The notes below the pieces were generated by a model. That model was not told where the DNA came from. It ran no database searches and saw nothing but the letters and a program-made list of their open reading frames with translations. From the NCBI GenBank assembly GCA_947501475.1, contig CANMWA010000006.1, positions 62,001 to 126,000 of the forward strand: 64,000 bases of DNA, in the 5' to 3' direction. This document shows positions 52,721-61,865 of this stretch, in pieces. Positions within the stretch are counted from its first letter, which is position 1. Every line of letters begins with the position of its first letter. The translations under genes and the position numbers were made by a program. The stretch is from an uncultured Aquimarina sp. GTDB lineage: Bacteria > Bacteroidota > Bacteroidia > Flavobacteriales > Flavobacteriaceae.

Positions 52721-52841
52721 TTAGGAAATTTCTAATTTGTACCCAACATGCACGTTTATGATTTGTATAGAAGGGTCTTTATTAAGTTTTTTTCTAATAC
52801 GGGAAATAAAAGCATCCAGGTTTTTACCCACAAAAACACCG
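52721..52841 (-). pseudogene. Remnant of an OmpR-type response regulator HTH
   Basis: The frame reads VFVGKNLDAFISRIRKKLNK and DPSIQIINVHVGYKLEIS and stops. This matches the C-terminal recognition helix and wing of OmpR/PhoB regulators (VYISRLRKKLxxDPSIxIxNVHGVGYKL). The upstream two-thirds are gone. It is not functional, and the loss of one Gly-Val in the wing agrees with decay. Confidence 0.7.
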
Positions 52842-52867
52842 CAAACTATTTTAGTTAGCGGTGTTGT
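52834..52867 (-). terminator. Terminator of the GMC oxidoreductase gene
   Basis: On the minus strand, AACACCGCTAACT pairs with AGTTTGCGGTGTT, loop AAAAT, then a T run. It lies 34 bases past the stop of the GMC gene. Confidence 0.75.
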
Positions 52868-52900
52868 ATTATGACGTTTAAGAATATGTATCTAATAGAT

Positions 52901-55117
52901 CTATTTCTTCATAAACTTTCCTACTTTTCGTAAACTAGCTGTTTGGATAAGGTATGAATAAGCACCCGATGGTAAATCATTTGTGTTTACTGTTACCTTT
53001 TTAAAATCTGAATACGATTTATTAAATACTATTTGTCCTTTCATATCAACGATTATCATACTACCTTCAGAGGTTGCATAATCATTATCAATACTAAAGT
53101 GAATTTCGTTAACACATGGATTTGGATATGTTTTTACATTAATTGCATCTAATCTTTGTTCTGCTCTAGATTTTGTAAACTGATTAATTTTTCTACGTAG
53201 TAGATTTTGATTACGTGTTACACCTGCATCTTTAAGAATGACATCGGTTGCTTTTTCACTAATTAAATAGATAGGCACAGCGATAAAAAATCCAGGAATT
53301 TTTGGAAATACAGATGCATCTACAACACGTAGGTTTTTTACCCCTCTTACTTTAAAATTACTATCTAATACGTCATGTGTACCACCATTTCCAATCTTAC
53401 AAGTACCACACGCATGGTGACCCCAAGTTTCTTTTGCAATAAAATCTCTTTTTTCTTCATTTGTAGCAACTTCAACTCCTGGCCAAGTTTCTTTTTTGAT
53501 AGAGTTACGAACTTTTCCGTTTTTCATAATTGCTCGTATATTATCAACTCCTTTTATTAAGGCTTGCATATCATTACCTTCTAAATCCTGACCATCATTA
53601 AAATACTTAAAATTAATGTCTGGAGTTTTTGTTGGATCTACACTTTGTATGTTTACTTCACCTGCAGTGTTTTCTGTGTGTCCTTTTAATATGGCCCAAG
53701 TCACTTTGTTTTTTGATTCTTTAATCACCTCACTGTATCCTGGATAGTATCCTTTAAAATCACTGATCAAACAAAAGTTGAAAAGATCTGGATCTTGTAG
53801 CTTTGGATCTGTTCTTATAATGTTGGCAGCAACAGCACCATTACTAGTATAAGGTCCTGCAGCATTTCTATTAAAATTATCAAGACAAGCATCATCACCT
53901 TCAGAAAAAGTACAGGCTTCTAATAGTCGACCATTCAATTCATAGGTCAATCCTAATTCGTATCTGTCTTGAAGATTTTTTCCTACTCCGGGCAAATCTT
54001 GTAATACGTCAATTCCTTTTTCTTGCAATAAAGAAGCTTCTCCAATACCGGATAACTGAAGCAATTGCGGAGTGTTAAATGTACCTGCAGATAAGATAAC
54101 CTCTTTGGATGCTTTTACAAATTGAGTTGCTTTTGTTTGTGTTGTACCTTCATATAAAGGATCTGCTTCATACAAGTTACCGCCTTTTATATACGCTACA
54201 CCAATAGCTTCTTTTTGGTCATTAAATACTACTTTGCTTACCAGAGCATCAGTGATAATCGTTAAGTTTTCTGGATACTGCTCTTGAGTTTCTAATAAAT
54301 ATTCTCTTACAGAATGTCTTCTGGCTCTATTATCCATAGTTAGAGGAACCATTACAGGCCCTTCACCACCTTTTTCAAAAGATGGCTGATTTACATCAAA
54401 AGATTTTTCATTAAAAAGCAAATCAAAAATATTTCTACCAGTATGCGCTAGGTTTGCTTTAATTAAACCTGCCAAAGGAATATTTTGCAGTAAACTACCT
54501 ATATCTAAATTTTGATAATTTGTTGGTAACCATCCATTTGTTCCGTGGCCTTGTCTTATTGCTTCCCAACTTTTTAAGTATTCGCAATCTTCTAAATGCT
54601 TAAAATACTCGCGCATGTTTTCTGCTCTCCAGCTTTCATCTCCAGTTAAATCTGCTATATACTCAAAATCATTAGCATGTGGGTATACGGTGATCAATGC
54701 ATTATTTGCAGTAGATCCACCAATAGTAGCTCCTCTAGGGTATAATATTCCTTTGCCAGGAACATATTTACTGTCTAATTGATCTCTGTCTCCAGAGTAA
54801 TGTTTTACAAAATAACTCCAAGATAGATTTTTGTCTTCTGATGCAGATGTATGATAAGCAGGTACCCTATAATTGTCTGTTTTTGCATCTTTTGCACCAG
54901 CTTCTAGTACTAATACTTTAAAACCATGTCTCGCCAGGTTGGCTGCAAGAGGCCCTCCACCGGCTCCAGAACCTACAATAATATAGTCATAGCTAGTGTT
55001 GGTCGTACTTTTTGTTGTTTTTGAATTTAATAATTGGGGCACTACTGCACTAGCAGCAGCAGCCAAAGCAGTTTTTTTAGCAAATTTTCTTCTTGATAAT
55101 TTCTTAGAATTTTTCAT
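52901..55117 (-). CDS. GMC oxidoreductase with Tat signal and type IX sorting domain
   Basis: 738 residues. Twin-arginine signal (LSRRKFAKKTALAAAASAV, RR at 9-10), FAD-binding start YDYIIVGSGAGGGPLAANLARHGF, GMC signatures (GKGILYPRGATIGGSTANNA; AGTFNTPQLLQLSGIG) and the active-site His in ETWGHHACGTCKIG. The end (INVKTYPNPCVNEIHFSIDN...PSGAYSYLIQTASLRKVGKF) is a Por_secre_tail type A sorting domain. So a folded flavoprotein would cross the inner membrane by Tat and the outer membrane by type IX secretion. It oxidises an alcohol such as a sterol or choline; substrate unknown. Confidence 0.9.
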   Translation of the reverse strand: MKNSKKLSRRKFAKKTALAAAASAVVPQLLNSKTTKSTTNTSYDYIIVGSGAGGGPLAANLARHGFKVLVLEAGAKDAKTDNYRVPAYHTSASEDKNLSWSYFVKHYSGDRDQLDSKYVPGKGILYPRGATIGGSTANNALITVYPHANDFEYIADLTGDESWRAENMREYFKHLEDCEYLKSWEAIRQGHGTNGWLPTNYQNLDIGSLLQNIPLAGLIKANLAHTGRNIFDLLFNEKSFDVNQPSFEKGGEGPVMVPLTMDNRARRHSVREYLLETQEQYPENLTIITDALVSKVVFNDQKEAIGVAYIKGGNLYEADPLYEGTTQTKATQFVKASKEVILSAGTFNTPQLLQLSGIGEASLLQEKGIDVLQDLPGVGKNLQDRYELGLTYELNGRLLEACTFSEGDDACLDNFNRNAAGPYTSNGAVAANIIRTDPKLQDPDLFNFCLISDFKGYYPGYSEVIKESKNKVTWAILKGHTENTAGEVNIQSVDPTKTPDINFKYFNDGQDLEGNDMQALIKGVDNIRAIMKNGKVRNSIKKETWPGVEVATNEEKRDFIAKETWGHHACGTCKIGNGGTHDVLDSNFKVRGVKNLRVVDASVFPKIPGFFIAVPIYLISEKATDVILKDAGVTRNQNLLRRKINQFTKSRAEQRLDAINVKTYPNPCVNEIHFSIDNDYATSEGSMIIVDMKGQIVFNKSYSDFKKVTVNTNDLPSGAYSYLIQTASLRKVGKFMKK

Positions 55118-55164
55118 GATAGTTAGCTTAGGTTAAGTTTTTTACGCCGCGAATATAATAAAAT

Positions 55165-55180
55165 ATTATGCGCGCATAAT
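55165..55180. promoter_or_regulatory. Perfect 16-bp palindrome upstream of the GMC gene
   Basis: ATTATGCGCGCATAAT, a GC-centred perfect palindrome in an AT-rich region, 48 bases before the GMC start. It fits a dimeric repressor site. A near-consensus -7 (TATATTCG) lies between it and the gene on the minus strand. Confidence 0.5.
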
Positions 55181-55220
55181 AAAAACAGAACTAAAATTAT
55201 AATTTTAGTTCTGTTTTTTT
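55181..55220. terminator. Orphan bidirectional terminator
   Basis: Perfect 18-bp stem (55181-55198 with 55201-55218), loop AT, T7 on the plus strand and T5 on the minus strand. It lies between two divergently transcribed genes, where a terminator is not expected. Confidence 0.7.
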
Positions 55221-55363
55221 AAGATTAAGTAAATACTCTCTAAAAGCCCTTAGAATATTTATGATTCATAAAACAAGAGTGATTATGTTAAATTATAGTT
55301 TTAGCAATGTTTTTAGCTCTAAAACGTTACTTTTAGAAGTCTTAACCTACATTTTCTCTTTTT

Positions 55364-56230
55364 TTGAATTTTTTAATATCATATTTATTCTTTTTTGAAG
55401 AAGAACCTTCAATCTCAATATTTCAAAAAATATTAGGGGTAGCAATCACATTTGGCATTGTTTCTATTTGTATTTATTATGTTTTACGATATCTAGAATC
55501 TGTTTATGTTCATTATCACAAGAAACCATATTTTATTCATTTATATCCAAAGATTAAGAAACTACCTAAGCATTTACAGCCGTTTATAGAAGAAAATGAT
55601 TTTTATGACAGATTGGACAAAAAAAGAAAGCGATATTTTGCACATAGAACGGTAAGGTTTTTAGAAGGTACAAATTTTGTAAGTAGAGAAGAGCTGGTAA
55701 TTGATGATTTTATGCGTATGCAGATAGCTATGATGGTCATTCAACTTACTTTTGGGATGCGTCATTATTTGTTAGAATATTTACATACCATTATTGTATA
55801 TCCTTCATCTTTTTATTCGATTTTGAATAAAACTGAGAATATTGGAGAGTATAATCCAATGTCAAAAGCATTAGCATTGTCATGGAAGGATTTTCAAAAA
55901 GGAAACCAGCACAAAGATGATGGCAGAAACCTTGGAATTCATGAAATCACCCATGCAATACACTATAATTCAATAAAGAATAATGATATAAGCTCAGAGA
56001 TATTTTATGATACTTTTTTACAGTTAGAAGGATATTTGGGATCTGTAGAAATAAGAAAAAAAATTGTTGACGCTAAAATACTTAGGGAGTATGCTTTTAC
56101 GGATAAATTTGAGTTTATAGCGGTATTGATTGAGGTCTTTATGGAGTCGCCAGATACGCTCAAAGAAAAGTTTCCAGAGATATATACCTATGTTATGCAA
56201 ATGCTAAATTTTAGATATTTTGAAGATTAG
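55364..56230 (+). CDS. MtfA-like zinc-dependent peptidase, membrane anchored
   Basis: 288 residues from a TTG start. An N-terminal membrane helix (ILGVAITFGIVSICIYYVLRYL) is followed by the MtfA/DUF980 domain: LPKHLQPFIEENDFYDRLDKKRKRYF, and the zinc motif GIHEITHAIHY (HExxH) with the further glutamate in FEFIAVLIEVFMESP. In E. coli MtfA controls the glucose PTS through Mlc; no such system is in the window, so the target here is unknown. Confidence 0.85.
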   Translation: MNFLISYLFFFEEEPSISIFQKILGVAITFGIVSICIYYVLRYLESVYVHYHKKPYFIHLYPKIKKLPKHLQPFIEENDFYDRLDKKRKRYFAHRTVRFLEGTNFVSREELVIDDFMRMQIAMMVIQLTFGMRHYLLEYLHTIIVYPSSFYSILNKTENIGEYNPMSKALALSWKDFQKGNQHKDDGRNLGIHEITHAIHYNSIKNNDISSEIFYDTFLQLEGYLGSVEIRKKIVDAKILREYAFTDKFEFIAVLIEVFMESPDTLKEKFPEIYTYVMQMLNFRYFED

Positions 56231-56294
56231 AAAAGTCTTATTCTAAAGAAACAATTATATTTATACGCTAAAAAATTTTAACTGATAATTGAAT

Positions 56295-57008
56295 ATGGAA
56301 GAATTTCAGCAAATATTGCCACCAGTTAGTTCCCTTACTGATGAAAAGAGAGTTGCATTTTACAAAAAAACCTATACGCATCTTGCTATGGCTGTTCTGT
56401 TATTTGTAATTGTAGAATGGGTCTTTTTTCAAATAGAACCTATCGTAAATTTTGCATTTTCTATGACGCAGGGATGGAGATGGTTACTTATGTTGGGAGG
56501 TTTTATGTTAGCTACCAGTTATGCTGAGAAAATGGCATTCAAAAATCATAATATTAATCAACAATATTTGGGGTTGTTGTTATATGTAGTCGCCGAGGCT
56601 TTTATTTTTATCCCCCTTATTGGGATTGCGATGATGATTGCTGAGAGCGGAGGCGCTAATATTCTTAATCAAGCAGCAATATTAACTTTGGCCTTGTTTA
56701 CAGGGCTATCTGGGGTAGTAGTACTCACCAAAAAAGATTTTTCTTTTCTTAAATCAATACTAACTATTGGATTTTTTATCGCTTTAGGATTAATGGTAGC
56801 TGGATTGTTATTTGGATTTAACCTTGGACTTTGGTTTAGTGTTGGGGTGGTGGTATTGGCTTCGGGATCAATTTTGTACCAAACTTCTAATATGGTTCAT
56901 AAATATTCTGAAGATCAATATGTAGGAGCTTCACTTGGGTTATTTGCCTCTTTAATGTTATTGTTCTGGTATATCTTAAGTATCTTATCTAGGCTTAGCG
57001 GTGACTAG
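56295..57008 (+). CDS. Bax inhibitor-1 family membrane protein
   Basis: 237 residues with seven transmembrane segments (AVLLFVIVEWVFFQI; WLLMLGGFMLATSYA; LGLLLYVVAEAFIFIPLIGI; ...LFASLMLLFWYILSILSRLSGD). The start is set at the ATG at 56295 (MEEFQQILPP) rather than the TTG six bases earlier. The pattern and length fit the Bax1-I/YccA family, known as calcium-leak channels or FtsH modulators. It follows the MtfA-like gene by 64 bases. Confidence 0.88.
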   Translation: MEEFQQILPPVSSLTDEKRVAFYKKTYTHLAMAVLLFVIVEWVFFQIEPIVNFAFSMTQGWRWLLMLGGFMLATSYAEKMAFKNHNINQQYLGLLLYVVAEAFIFIPLIGIAMMIAESGGANILNQAAILTLALFTGLSGVVVLTKKDFSFLKSILTIGFFIALGLMVAGLLFGFNLGLWFSVGVVVLASGSILYQTSNMVHKYSEDQYVGASLGLFASLMLLFWYILSILSRLSGD

Positions 57009-57050
57009 CATACTAATAATTAATATTAAATATGTGACAGCCAATAAGAG

Positions 57051-58022
57051 TTAACATGATTGTTTTTTAAGAATCGATTTTAATATTGTTTTTGCATGAA
57101 TTCTAGAATTCTCAATAAACCAAATGTGAGTATCCATTCCGCCACAAATTACACCAGCCAAGTATAAGTTTTTTACATTAGATTCCATAGTTTCCTCATT
57201 ATATTGAGGATATAATTTTTTATCATCTGAAAGTTTAATACCTAGTTTTTGAAGAAATTTGAAATTAGGGGTATACCCAGTTAAGGCAAGTATATAATCA
57301 TTTGCAATAGTAATTTCTTCTTTTGGGGTATCTACCAAAATTTTATCAGGAAATATCTCTTTTACAGTAGCATTGTAGAGGGCTTTTATACTACCTTCTG
57401 CAATTCGGTTTTCTATATCTGGACGTACCCAATATTTTACACGCTTTCCGATTTCTGGTCCACGTACTATCATAGTAACTTCGGCTCCTTTTCTATAACA
57501 CTCTAATGCAGCATCTACTGCAGAGTTACTAGCACCAATTATCGCCAGCTTTTGTTTGGCATAAAAATGTGGGTCTTTGTAGTAATGAGATACTTTTGGT
57601 AATTTTTCTCCCGGTACATTAATAGTATTTGGGATATCATAAAACCCAGTAGCTACAATAACATATGATGCGGTATATTCTTGTTTGTCGGTTTCAATAA
57701 CAAACTGTCTATTTTGCTGTTCTACAGCGATCACCTTTTCAAATAAATTAATATTTAAATTATTAGAAGTTACAATTCTGCGATAATATTCTAGAGCTTC
57801 ATTACGTTTTGGTTTGGCTTCATTGCTTATGAAAGGAATATTGTCAATCTCTAGTTTTTCTGAAGAAGAAAAGAATTGCATATTCACGGGGTAATTAAAT
57901 AATGAATTTACAATAGGCCCTTTTTCAATAATAAGATATTCTATATTATTTTTCTTAGCTTCTAATCCACAGGCAATTCCTATGGGACCACCACCAATAA
58001 TTATTAATTCTACATGCTTCAT
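57051..58022 (-). CDS. ypdA: YpdA-family flavin disulphide reductase
   Basis: 323 residues. FAD-binding IIIGGGPIGIACGLEAKK at the start, NADPH motif IIGASNSAVDAALECYRKG in the middle and GDxxLA-type end VKNLYLAGVICGGMDTHIWFIENSR. This matches YpdA, the NADPH-dependent reductase linked to bacillithiol disulphide in Firmicutes and Bacteroidota. It lacks the CxxC of thioredoxin reductase. It keeps low-molecular-weight thiols reduced. Confidence 0.88.
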   Translation of the reverse strand: MKHVELIIIGGGPIGIACGLEAKKNNIEYLIIEKGPIVNSLFNYPVNMQFFSSSEKLEIDNIPFISNEAKPKRNEALEYYRRIVTSNNLNINLFEKVIAVEQQNRQFVIETDKQEYTASYVIVATGFYDIPNTINVPGEKLPKVSHYYKDPHFYAKQKLAIIGASNSAVDAALECYRKGAEVTMIVRGPEIGKRVKYWVRPDIENRIAEGSIKALYNATVKEIFPDKILVDTPKEEITIANDYILALTGYTPNFKFLQKLGIKLSDDKKLYPQYNEETMESNVKNLYLAGVICGGMDTHIWFIENSRIHAKTILKSILKKQSC

Positions 58023-58114
58023 TTAATTTTTTTTCTATAGGTAGTCGAGTACATTTCTTATTGACTACATATGGTAGCTCATAAAGCTACTAATTTTTAA
58101 AGTTTTAAAACGTC

Positions 58115-58150
58115 AAAAGGCAAGCTTCCGAATAAAAACTTGCCTTTTTT
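58115..58150 (-). terminator. Terminator of the FG-GAP gene
   Basis: AAAAGGCAAG (58115-58124) pairs with CTTGCCTTTT (58139-58148). The T tract on the minus strand is short (TTTT), that on the plus strand longer. It lies 20 bases past the stop of the FG-GAP gene. Confidence 0.6.
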
Positions 58151-58169
58151 AATGGATAAGAATATCAGT

Positions 58170-59930
58170 TTACCTGATGACCAATTTTTTTACAATTTTT
58201 CCACTATCTATACTAACATTAATTAGATAGTTTCCTTTGATAAAAGAAGAAGTATCTACCTTAATTTTTTCATTGAGATTAAAAGTATTTTCTGATACAA
58301 TAACTCCTGCTGAGTTTATTAACTTAACCTCAATTGGATTTGTAGTTTTCGAATGGATAATTTTTACTTTTACAAATTTTCTAGCGGGGTTTGGATATAC
58401 AATCACTCTTGTTTTAATTTCTTTAATAGGGGGTGAGGTTGGTTTTTTTTTGCCTTCTTCTATAGTGTAGAATTGATTTACTCTAAGGTTTGAAAAGGTA
58501 GATGTATTTCCTGAAGGCCAATAAATGGTAAGTTTTTCAATTTTAGGAGCTTTGTTAAGTCCAAAATGAGCCCTCAAGCTATTATGGCCCATAAATGTAT
58601 TTGAAGCAGAGATTTCTCTTTTTTGCGTCACTAATTTACCTTTAATTCTAGCGGTTAATTCTAATCGTGCACCTAATGCCGTTTTGTTTGATGGATTACC
58701 AATAAGTTTAATATTTACAAAATGATTTTTGATCCTAAAATCGTTTCTAAAAAGCCCTTTTATACGCCTGCCCACAACAAAAAAATCAAGATCCCCATCA
58801 TTGTCATAATCTCCAATTGCAGCCCCAGTAGAGTTTCCTGAGGTGGCCGTATTTATAAGATTAGAACCACTTTCTGTAAAGGTTCCATCTCCATTATTGA
58901 TAAAGTAACCACTGCCGGTTGCATTAGAAGCGGTTATAATAACATCCAAATCCCCATCATTATCAAAATCTCCCCATGCATTTGATAAGTTTTGATTGTT
59001 ATTAGTTGTAAATGGGGTATCAGTACTTGTATAGTTTCCAGAATTGTTTACATAAAATCTGTTTTTGATACCTGAATAATTGGTAAGACACACATCAAGA
59101 TCTCCATCATTGTCATAATCTACTACATTATAACATTGCCCATCCTGAGGATCTTCAGCAAATGATAAATCATTATTGGTTAATTTTTTAAATCCTTCTT
59201 TTCCGGTTTCTATCTGTAGATTTTTAAATAAAAAATCTTGTTTTACCCCGGTAGGGCCAGCTGCAGGACCACTGGCAATAAATAAATCGGTATCTCCGTC
59301 TTCATCATAATCTGTCCAATTTGATACCGTATATGCTTCTTTTTCTGTGAGAAACTCGTAGGGCTCTGTAACCTCTGTAAAAGAACCATCAGGATTACCT
59401 CTATATAACCTATTCGGGAAACTTGAAGGGTTTAAAAATCCATCTGCAAAAGTGAGTATAAAATCAACATAACTATCATTGTTGTAATCACACCATTGTG
59501 TGCTCCAGGTTGTAGAATTAATAGTATTTAAGATAGTGTTGGCTTCTGTAAATTTTCCTACACCATTATTAGTGTAAATTCTAGTCTGTAGGGTAGAAGG
59601 AACAGAGAATCGAGAATAAATCAAATCAAGATCTCCATCATTTTCATAATCTGCCCAACTAGATCCAGCTAGTGCAGTTGCTATAGGAATGTCTATTCCT
59701 CCTTCGGCAACTTCGAATTTTCCTTTTCCAAGGTTTCTATAAATAATGCCACCATAAAAGAGATCAATATTATTATCATTATCTATGTCTGTCCATGATG
59801 TCCCAAAATAGGTTCCACCAATTGTAGGGCCTGAAATAATTGGATTGATTGAATCCTTAATTAAAGTAAATCTTTGAGAAAAAGAAGAGATGGTAAAACA
59901 AAAAAAGAATAAAAAGAGTAAAGTTCTCAT
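58170..59930 (-). CDS. Secreted FG-GAP/ASPIC repeat protein with type IX sorting domain
   Basis: 586 residues. A signal peptide (MRTLLFLFFFCFTISSFSQR) is followed by six or seven FG-GAP (VCBS) repeats with the calcium-binding D-x-D-x-D-G motif (DIDNDNNIDLFYGG, DYENDGDLDLIYS, DYDEDGDTDLFIAS, DYDNDGDLDVCLTN, DFDNDGDLDVIIT). Then come an ASPIC/UnbV domain (GARLELTARIKGKLVTQKRE...LRAHFGLNKAPKIEKLTIYWP) and a Por-type C-terminus (VIVYPNPARKFVKVKI...ISKKLVIR-like end). A cell-surface adhesion or binding protein. Confidence 0.9.
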   Translation of the reverse strand: MRTLLFLFFFCFTISSFSQRFTLIKDSINPIISGPTIGGTYFGTSWTDIDNDNNIDLFYGGIIYRNLGKGKFEVAEGGIDIPIATALAGSSWADYENDGDLDLIYSRFSVPSTLQTRIYTNNGVGKFTEANTILNTINSTTWSTQWCDYNNDSYVDFILTFADGFLNPSSFPNRLYRGNPDGSFTEVTEPYEFLTEKEAYTVSNWTDYDEDGDTDLFIASGPAAGPTGVKQDFLFKNLQIETGKEGFKKLTNNDLSFAEDPQDGQCYNVVDYDNDGDLDVCLTNYSGIKNRFYVNNSGNYTSTDTPFTTNNNQNLSNAWGDFDNDGDLDVIITASNATGSGYFINNGDGTFTESGSNLINTATSGNSTGAAIGDYDNDGDLDFFVVGRRIKGLFRNDFRIKNHFVNIKLIGNPSNKTALGARLELTARIKGKLVTQKREISASNTFMGHNSLRAHFGLNKAPKIEKLTIYWPSGNTSTFSNLRVNQFYTIEEGKKKPTSPPIKEIKTRVIVYPNPARKFVKVKIIHSKTTNPIEVKLINSAGVIVSENTFNLNEKIKVDTSSFIKGNYLINVSIDSGKIVKKLVIR

Positions 59931-60014
59931 AAGCCAAGGATTTTTAAGATTTATACTTATAAATTTCAGTAAAACCCTGAGCGTAGTGGTTTAGAATTAT
60001 AATTCTTTACTTTT

Positions 60015-61145
60015 TTATTTATCCTGAAGTTCTAAATGTCTTTTTTTATATTCTGATGGAGTACATTTAAATTTACTTTTGAAAGCATTGTTAAAAGTAG
60101 CTTTATTGTTAAAGCCAACATCAAAATAAATAGTTTTTATACTTGTAGATGGATCTTCCAAAAGTAATTTTTTGGCTTCTTCTAACCTGTATTCATTTAT
60201 AAATTGATTAAAGTTTTTTTGAGCTCGTTCATTAATCAGTTTTGAAAGTATGTGAGTAGAGAACCCTGTCTTATCCGCCAAATGCACTAACCTTAAATTA
60301 TTATCCAGATAGGGTTTGTTGTTATTGATGTAGAAAAGTAATTGTGTATAAAACTCATCTTTTGTGTCATTGGTTAATTCTTGACCATTGCTTTCTTTTA
60401 AGAATAAATTTGATAGAAGCTCTCCATTAAAGATAGACGGTTCTTTATATACCATATAGCCTATAGCATATATCGAAAATGACATTGAGAAAGAAATTGC
60501 ATAATCCCAGCTTAAATTAAAGAATGAGAATTTAGAAAGAATATAATAACTAGTAAAAGAAATGATAAATATCAAAAATAAGTTAGTAAGTATTGAGGTC
60601 CATTTTTCTCGAATAGCTTCATATTGTGAGTTAACTTCATTTTTTGACAACGAGATAAAGTCTTTTATCACTACTAAATATGTTACTTGAGAAATAATTG
60701 CAACCCAAGGTGATTTTAAAGACCAATAAATGTATAATAAAACTTCGCCCTTAAAATCATTTAAAAACTCAAAACCATCTGATTTAATAAGATAATACGC
60801 ATTTATAAAAAACGATATAATGACGAGAAAAAAGTGATGCCATCTTATTGTAAAAGATTTATGATAAAATCTGGTAATATAAGTATAGAGAAGGGGTCCA
60901 AAGGCCAAATACCAGGTAGAATCAAAAAAATAACAATATTGACATAAAGATTCATACCGAGTCCAAAAAAGAACATATTGAACCAAAATAAAAGAGAATC
61001 CTAATATAATAAATATAATAGGTAGATTATGTGATCTACTTGCTTTATTACTACCCAAAATTAATGATAAAAAGAACCCCAATGAGCTTACCAACAAGAA
61101 GATTGATGTCCAGGTATCAAATGAAGGAATGGGATTTTGCTGCAT
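60015..61145 (-). CDS. Membrane-bound AraC-family regulator
   Basis: 376 residues. Six to seven transmembrane helices in the N-terminal 240 residues (SIFLLVSSLGFFLSLILGS; FIILGFSFILVQYVLFW; FFLVIISFFINAYYLI; ...) and a C-terminal AraC HTH (LRLVHLADKTGFSTHILSKLINERAQKNFNQFINEYRLEEAKKLLL; VGFNNKATFNNAFKSKFKCTPSEYKKR). This type couples a membrane sensor directly to transcription without phosphorylation. It begins 8 bases after rpe on the same strand, so the two are cotranscribed, which is unusual. Confidence 0.88.
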   Translation of the reverse strand: MQQNPIPSFDTWTSIFLLVSSLGFFLSLILGSNKASRSHNLPIIFIILGFSFILVQYVLFWTRYESLCQYCYFFDSTWYLAFGPLLYTYITRFYHKSFTIRWHHFFLVIISFFINAYYLIKSDGFEFLNDFKGEVLLYIYWSLKSPWVAIISQVTYLVVIKDFISLSKNEVNSQYEAIREKWTSILTNLFLIFIISFTSYYILSKFSFFNLSWDYAISFSMSFSIYAIGYMVYKEPSIFNGELLSNLFLKESNGQELTNDTKDEFYTQLLFYINNNKPYLDNNLRLVHLADKTGFSTHILSKLINERAQKNFNQFINEYRLEEAKKLLLEDPSTSIKTIYFDVGFNNKATFNNAFKSKFKCTPSEYKKRHLELQDK

Positions 61146-61153
61146 TATCAGGC

Positions 61154-61816
61154 CTAAGTTTTTATAATCTCTTTTAACTCTTTAATGGTATTCGTAGGGT
61201 TATCGCTTTTAAAGACAAAACTTCCTGCTACCAAAACATCGGCTCCTGCATCGGTCAATTTTTTGGCATTTTTACTGGTTACACCTCCATCAATTTCGAT
61301 CAGTGTATTTGCATTATTTCTAGTAATGATTTCTTTAAGCTGTTTTACTTTTTTATATGTATTGTCTATAAATGATTGCCCTCCAAACCCTGGATTTACA
61401 CTCATTATACATACCAAATCAATATCATTAATTACATCTTCTAGAAGGTTTACATTGGTATGTGGATTTATAGCCACACCAGCTTTCATTCCTTCAGCTT
61501 TAATAGCTTGTAATGTTCTGTGCAAGTGAGTACATGCCTCATAATGTACGGTAAGAATATTGCTTCCTAAATCAGCAAAAGTTTTGATATAACGATCAGG
61601 ATCAACAATCATTAAGTGCACATCGATCGTTTTGGTGGCATGTTTTGCGATATCACGTAGTACAGGCATTCCAAAAGAGATATTAGGAACAAAAACACCA
61701 TCCATGATATCGATATGAAACCAATCTGCTTCACTATTGTTAATCATTTCTACGTCACGTTGTAGATTAGCAAAATCTGCTGCTAATACTGAAGGAGCAA
61801 TACGTTTTGAAGCCAT
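61154..61816 (-). CDS. rpe: Ribulose-phosphate 3-epimerase
   Basis: 220 residues. TIM barrel with APSVLAADFANLQRDVEMIN, DWFHIDIMDGVFVPNISFG (metal-binding HxDxMDG), VDVHLMIVDP, VNPGFGGQSFID and EIDGGVTSKNAKKLTDAGADVLVAGS. It interconverts ribulose-5-phosphate and xylulose-5-phosphate in the pentose phosphate pathway. It is complete and is first in a short operon with the AraC regulator. Confidence 0.95.
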   Translation of the reverse strand: MASKRIAPSVLAADFANLQRDVEMINNSEADWFHIDIMDGVFVPNISFGMPVLRDIAKHATKTIDVHLMIVDPDRYIKTFADLGSNILTVHYEACTHLHRTLQAIKAEGMKAGVAINPHTNVNLLEDVINDIDLVCIMSVNPGFGGQSFIDNTYKKVKQLKEIITRNNANTLIEIDGGVTSKNAKKLTDAGADVLVAGSFVFKSDNPTNTIKELKEIIKT

Positions 61817-61865
61817 AAAGTTGTGTTGTTTTGAGCAAAAATACTACTTGTTTTACACAATTATG

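Larger units (their letters stand above)
52596..52900. other. Intergenic stretch with response-regulator remnant and terminator
   Basis: Holds the response-regulator fragment (52721-52841) and the terminator of the GMC gene (52834-52867), each listed separately. Confidence 0.5.
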
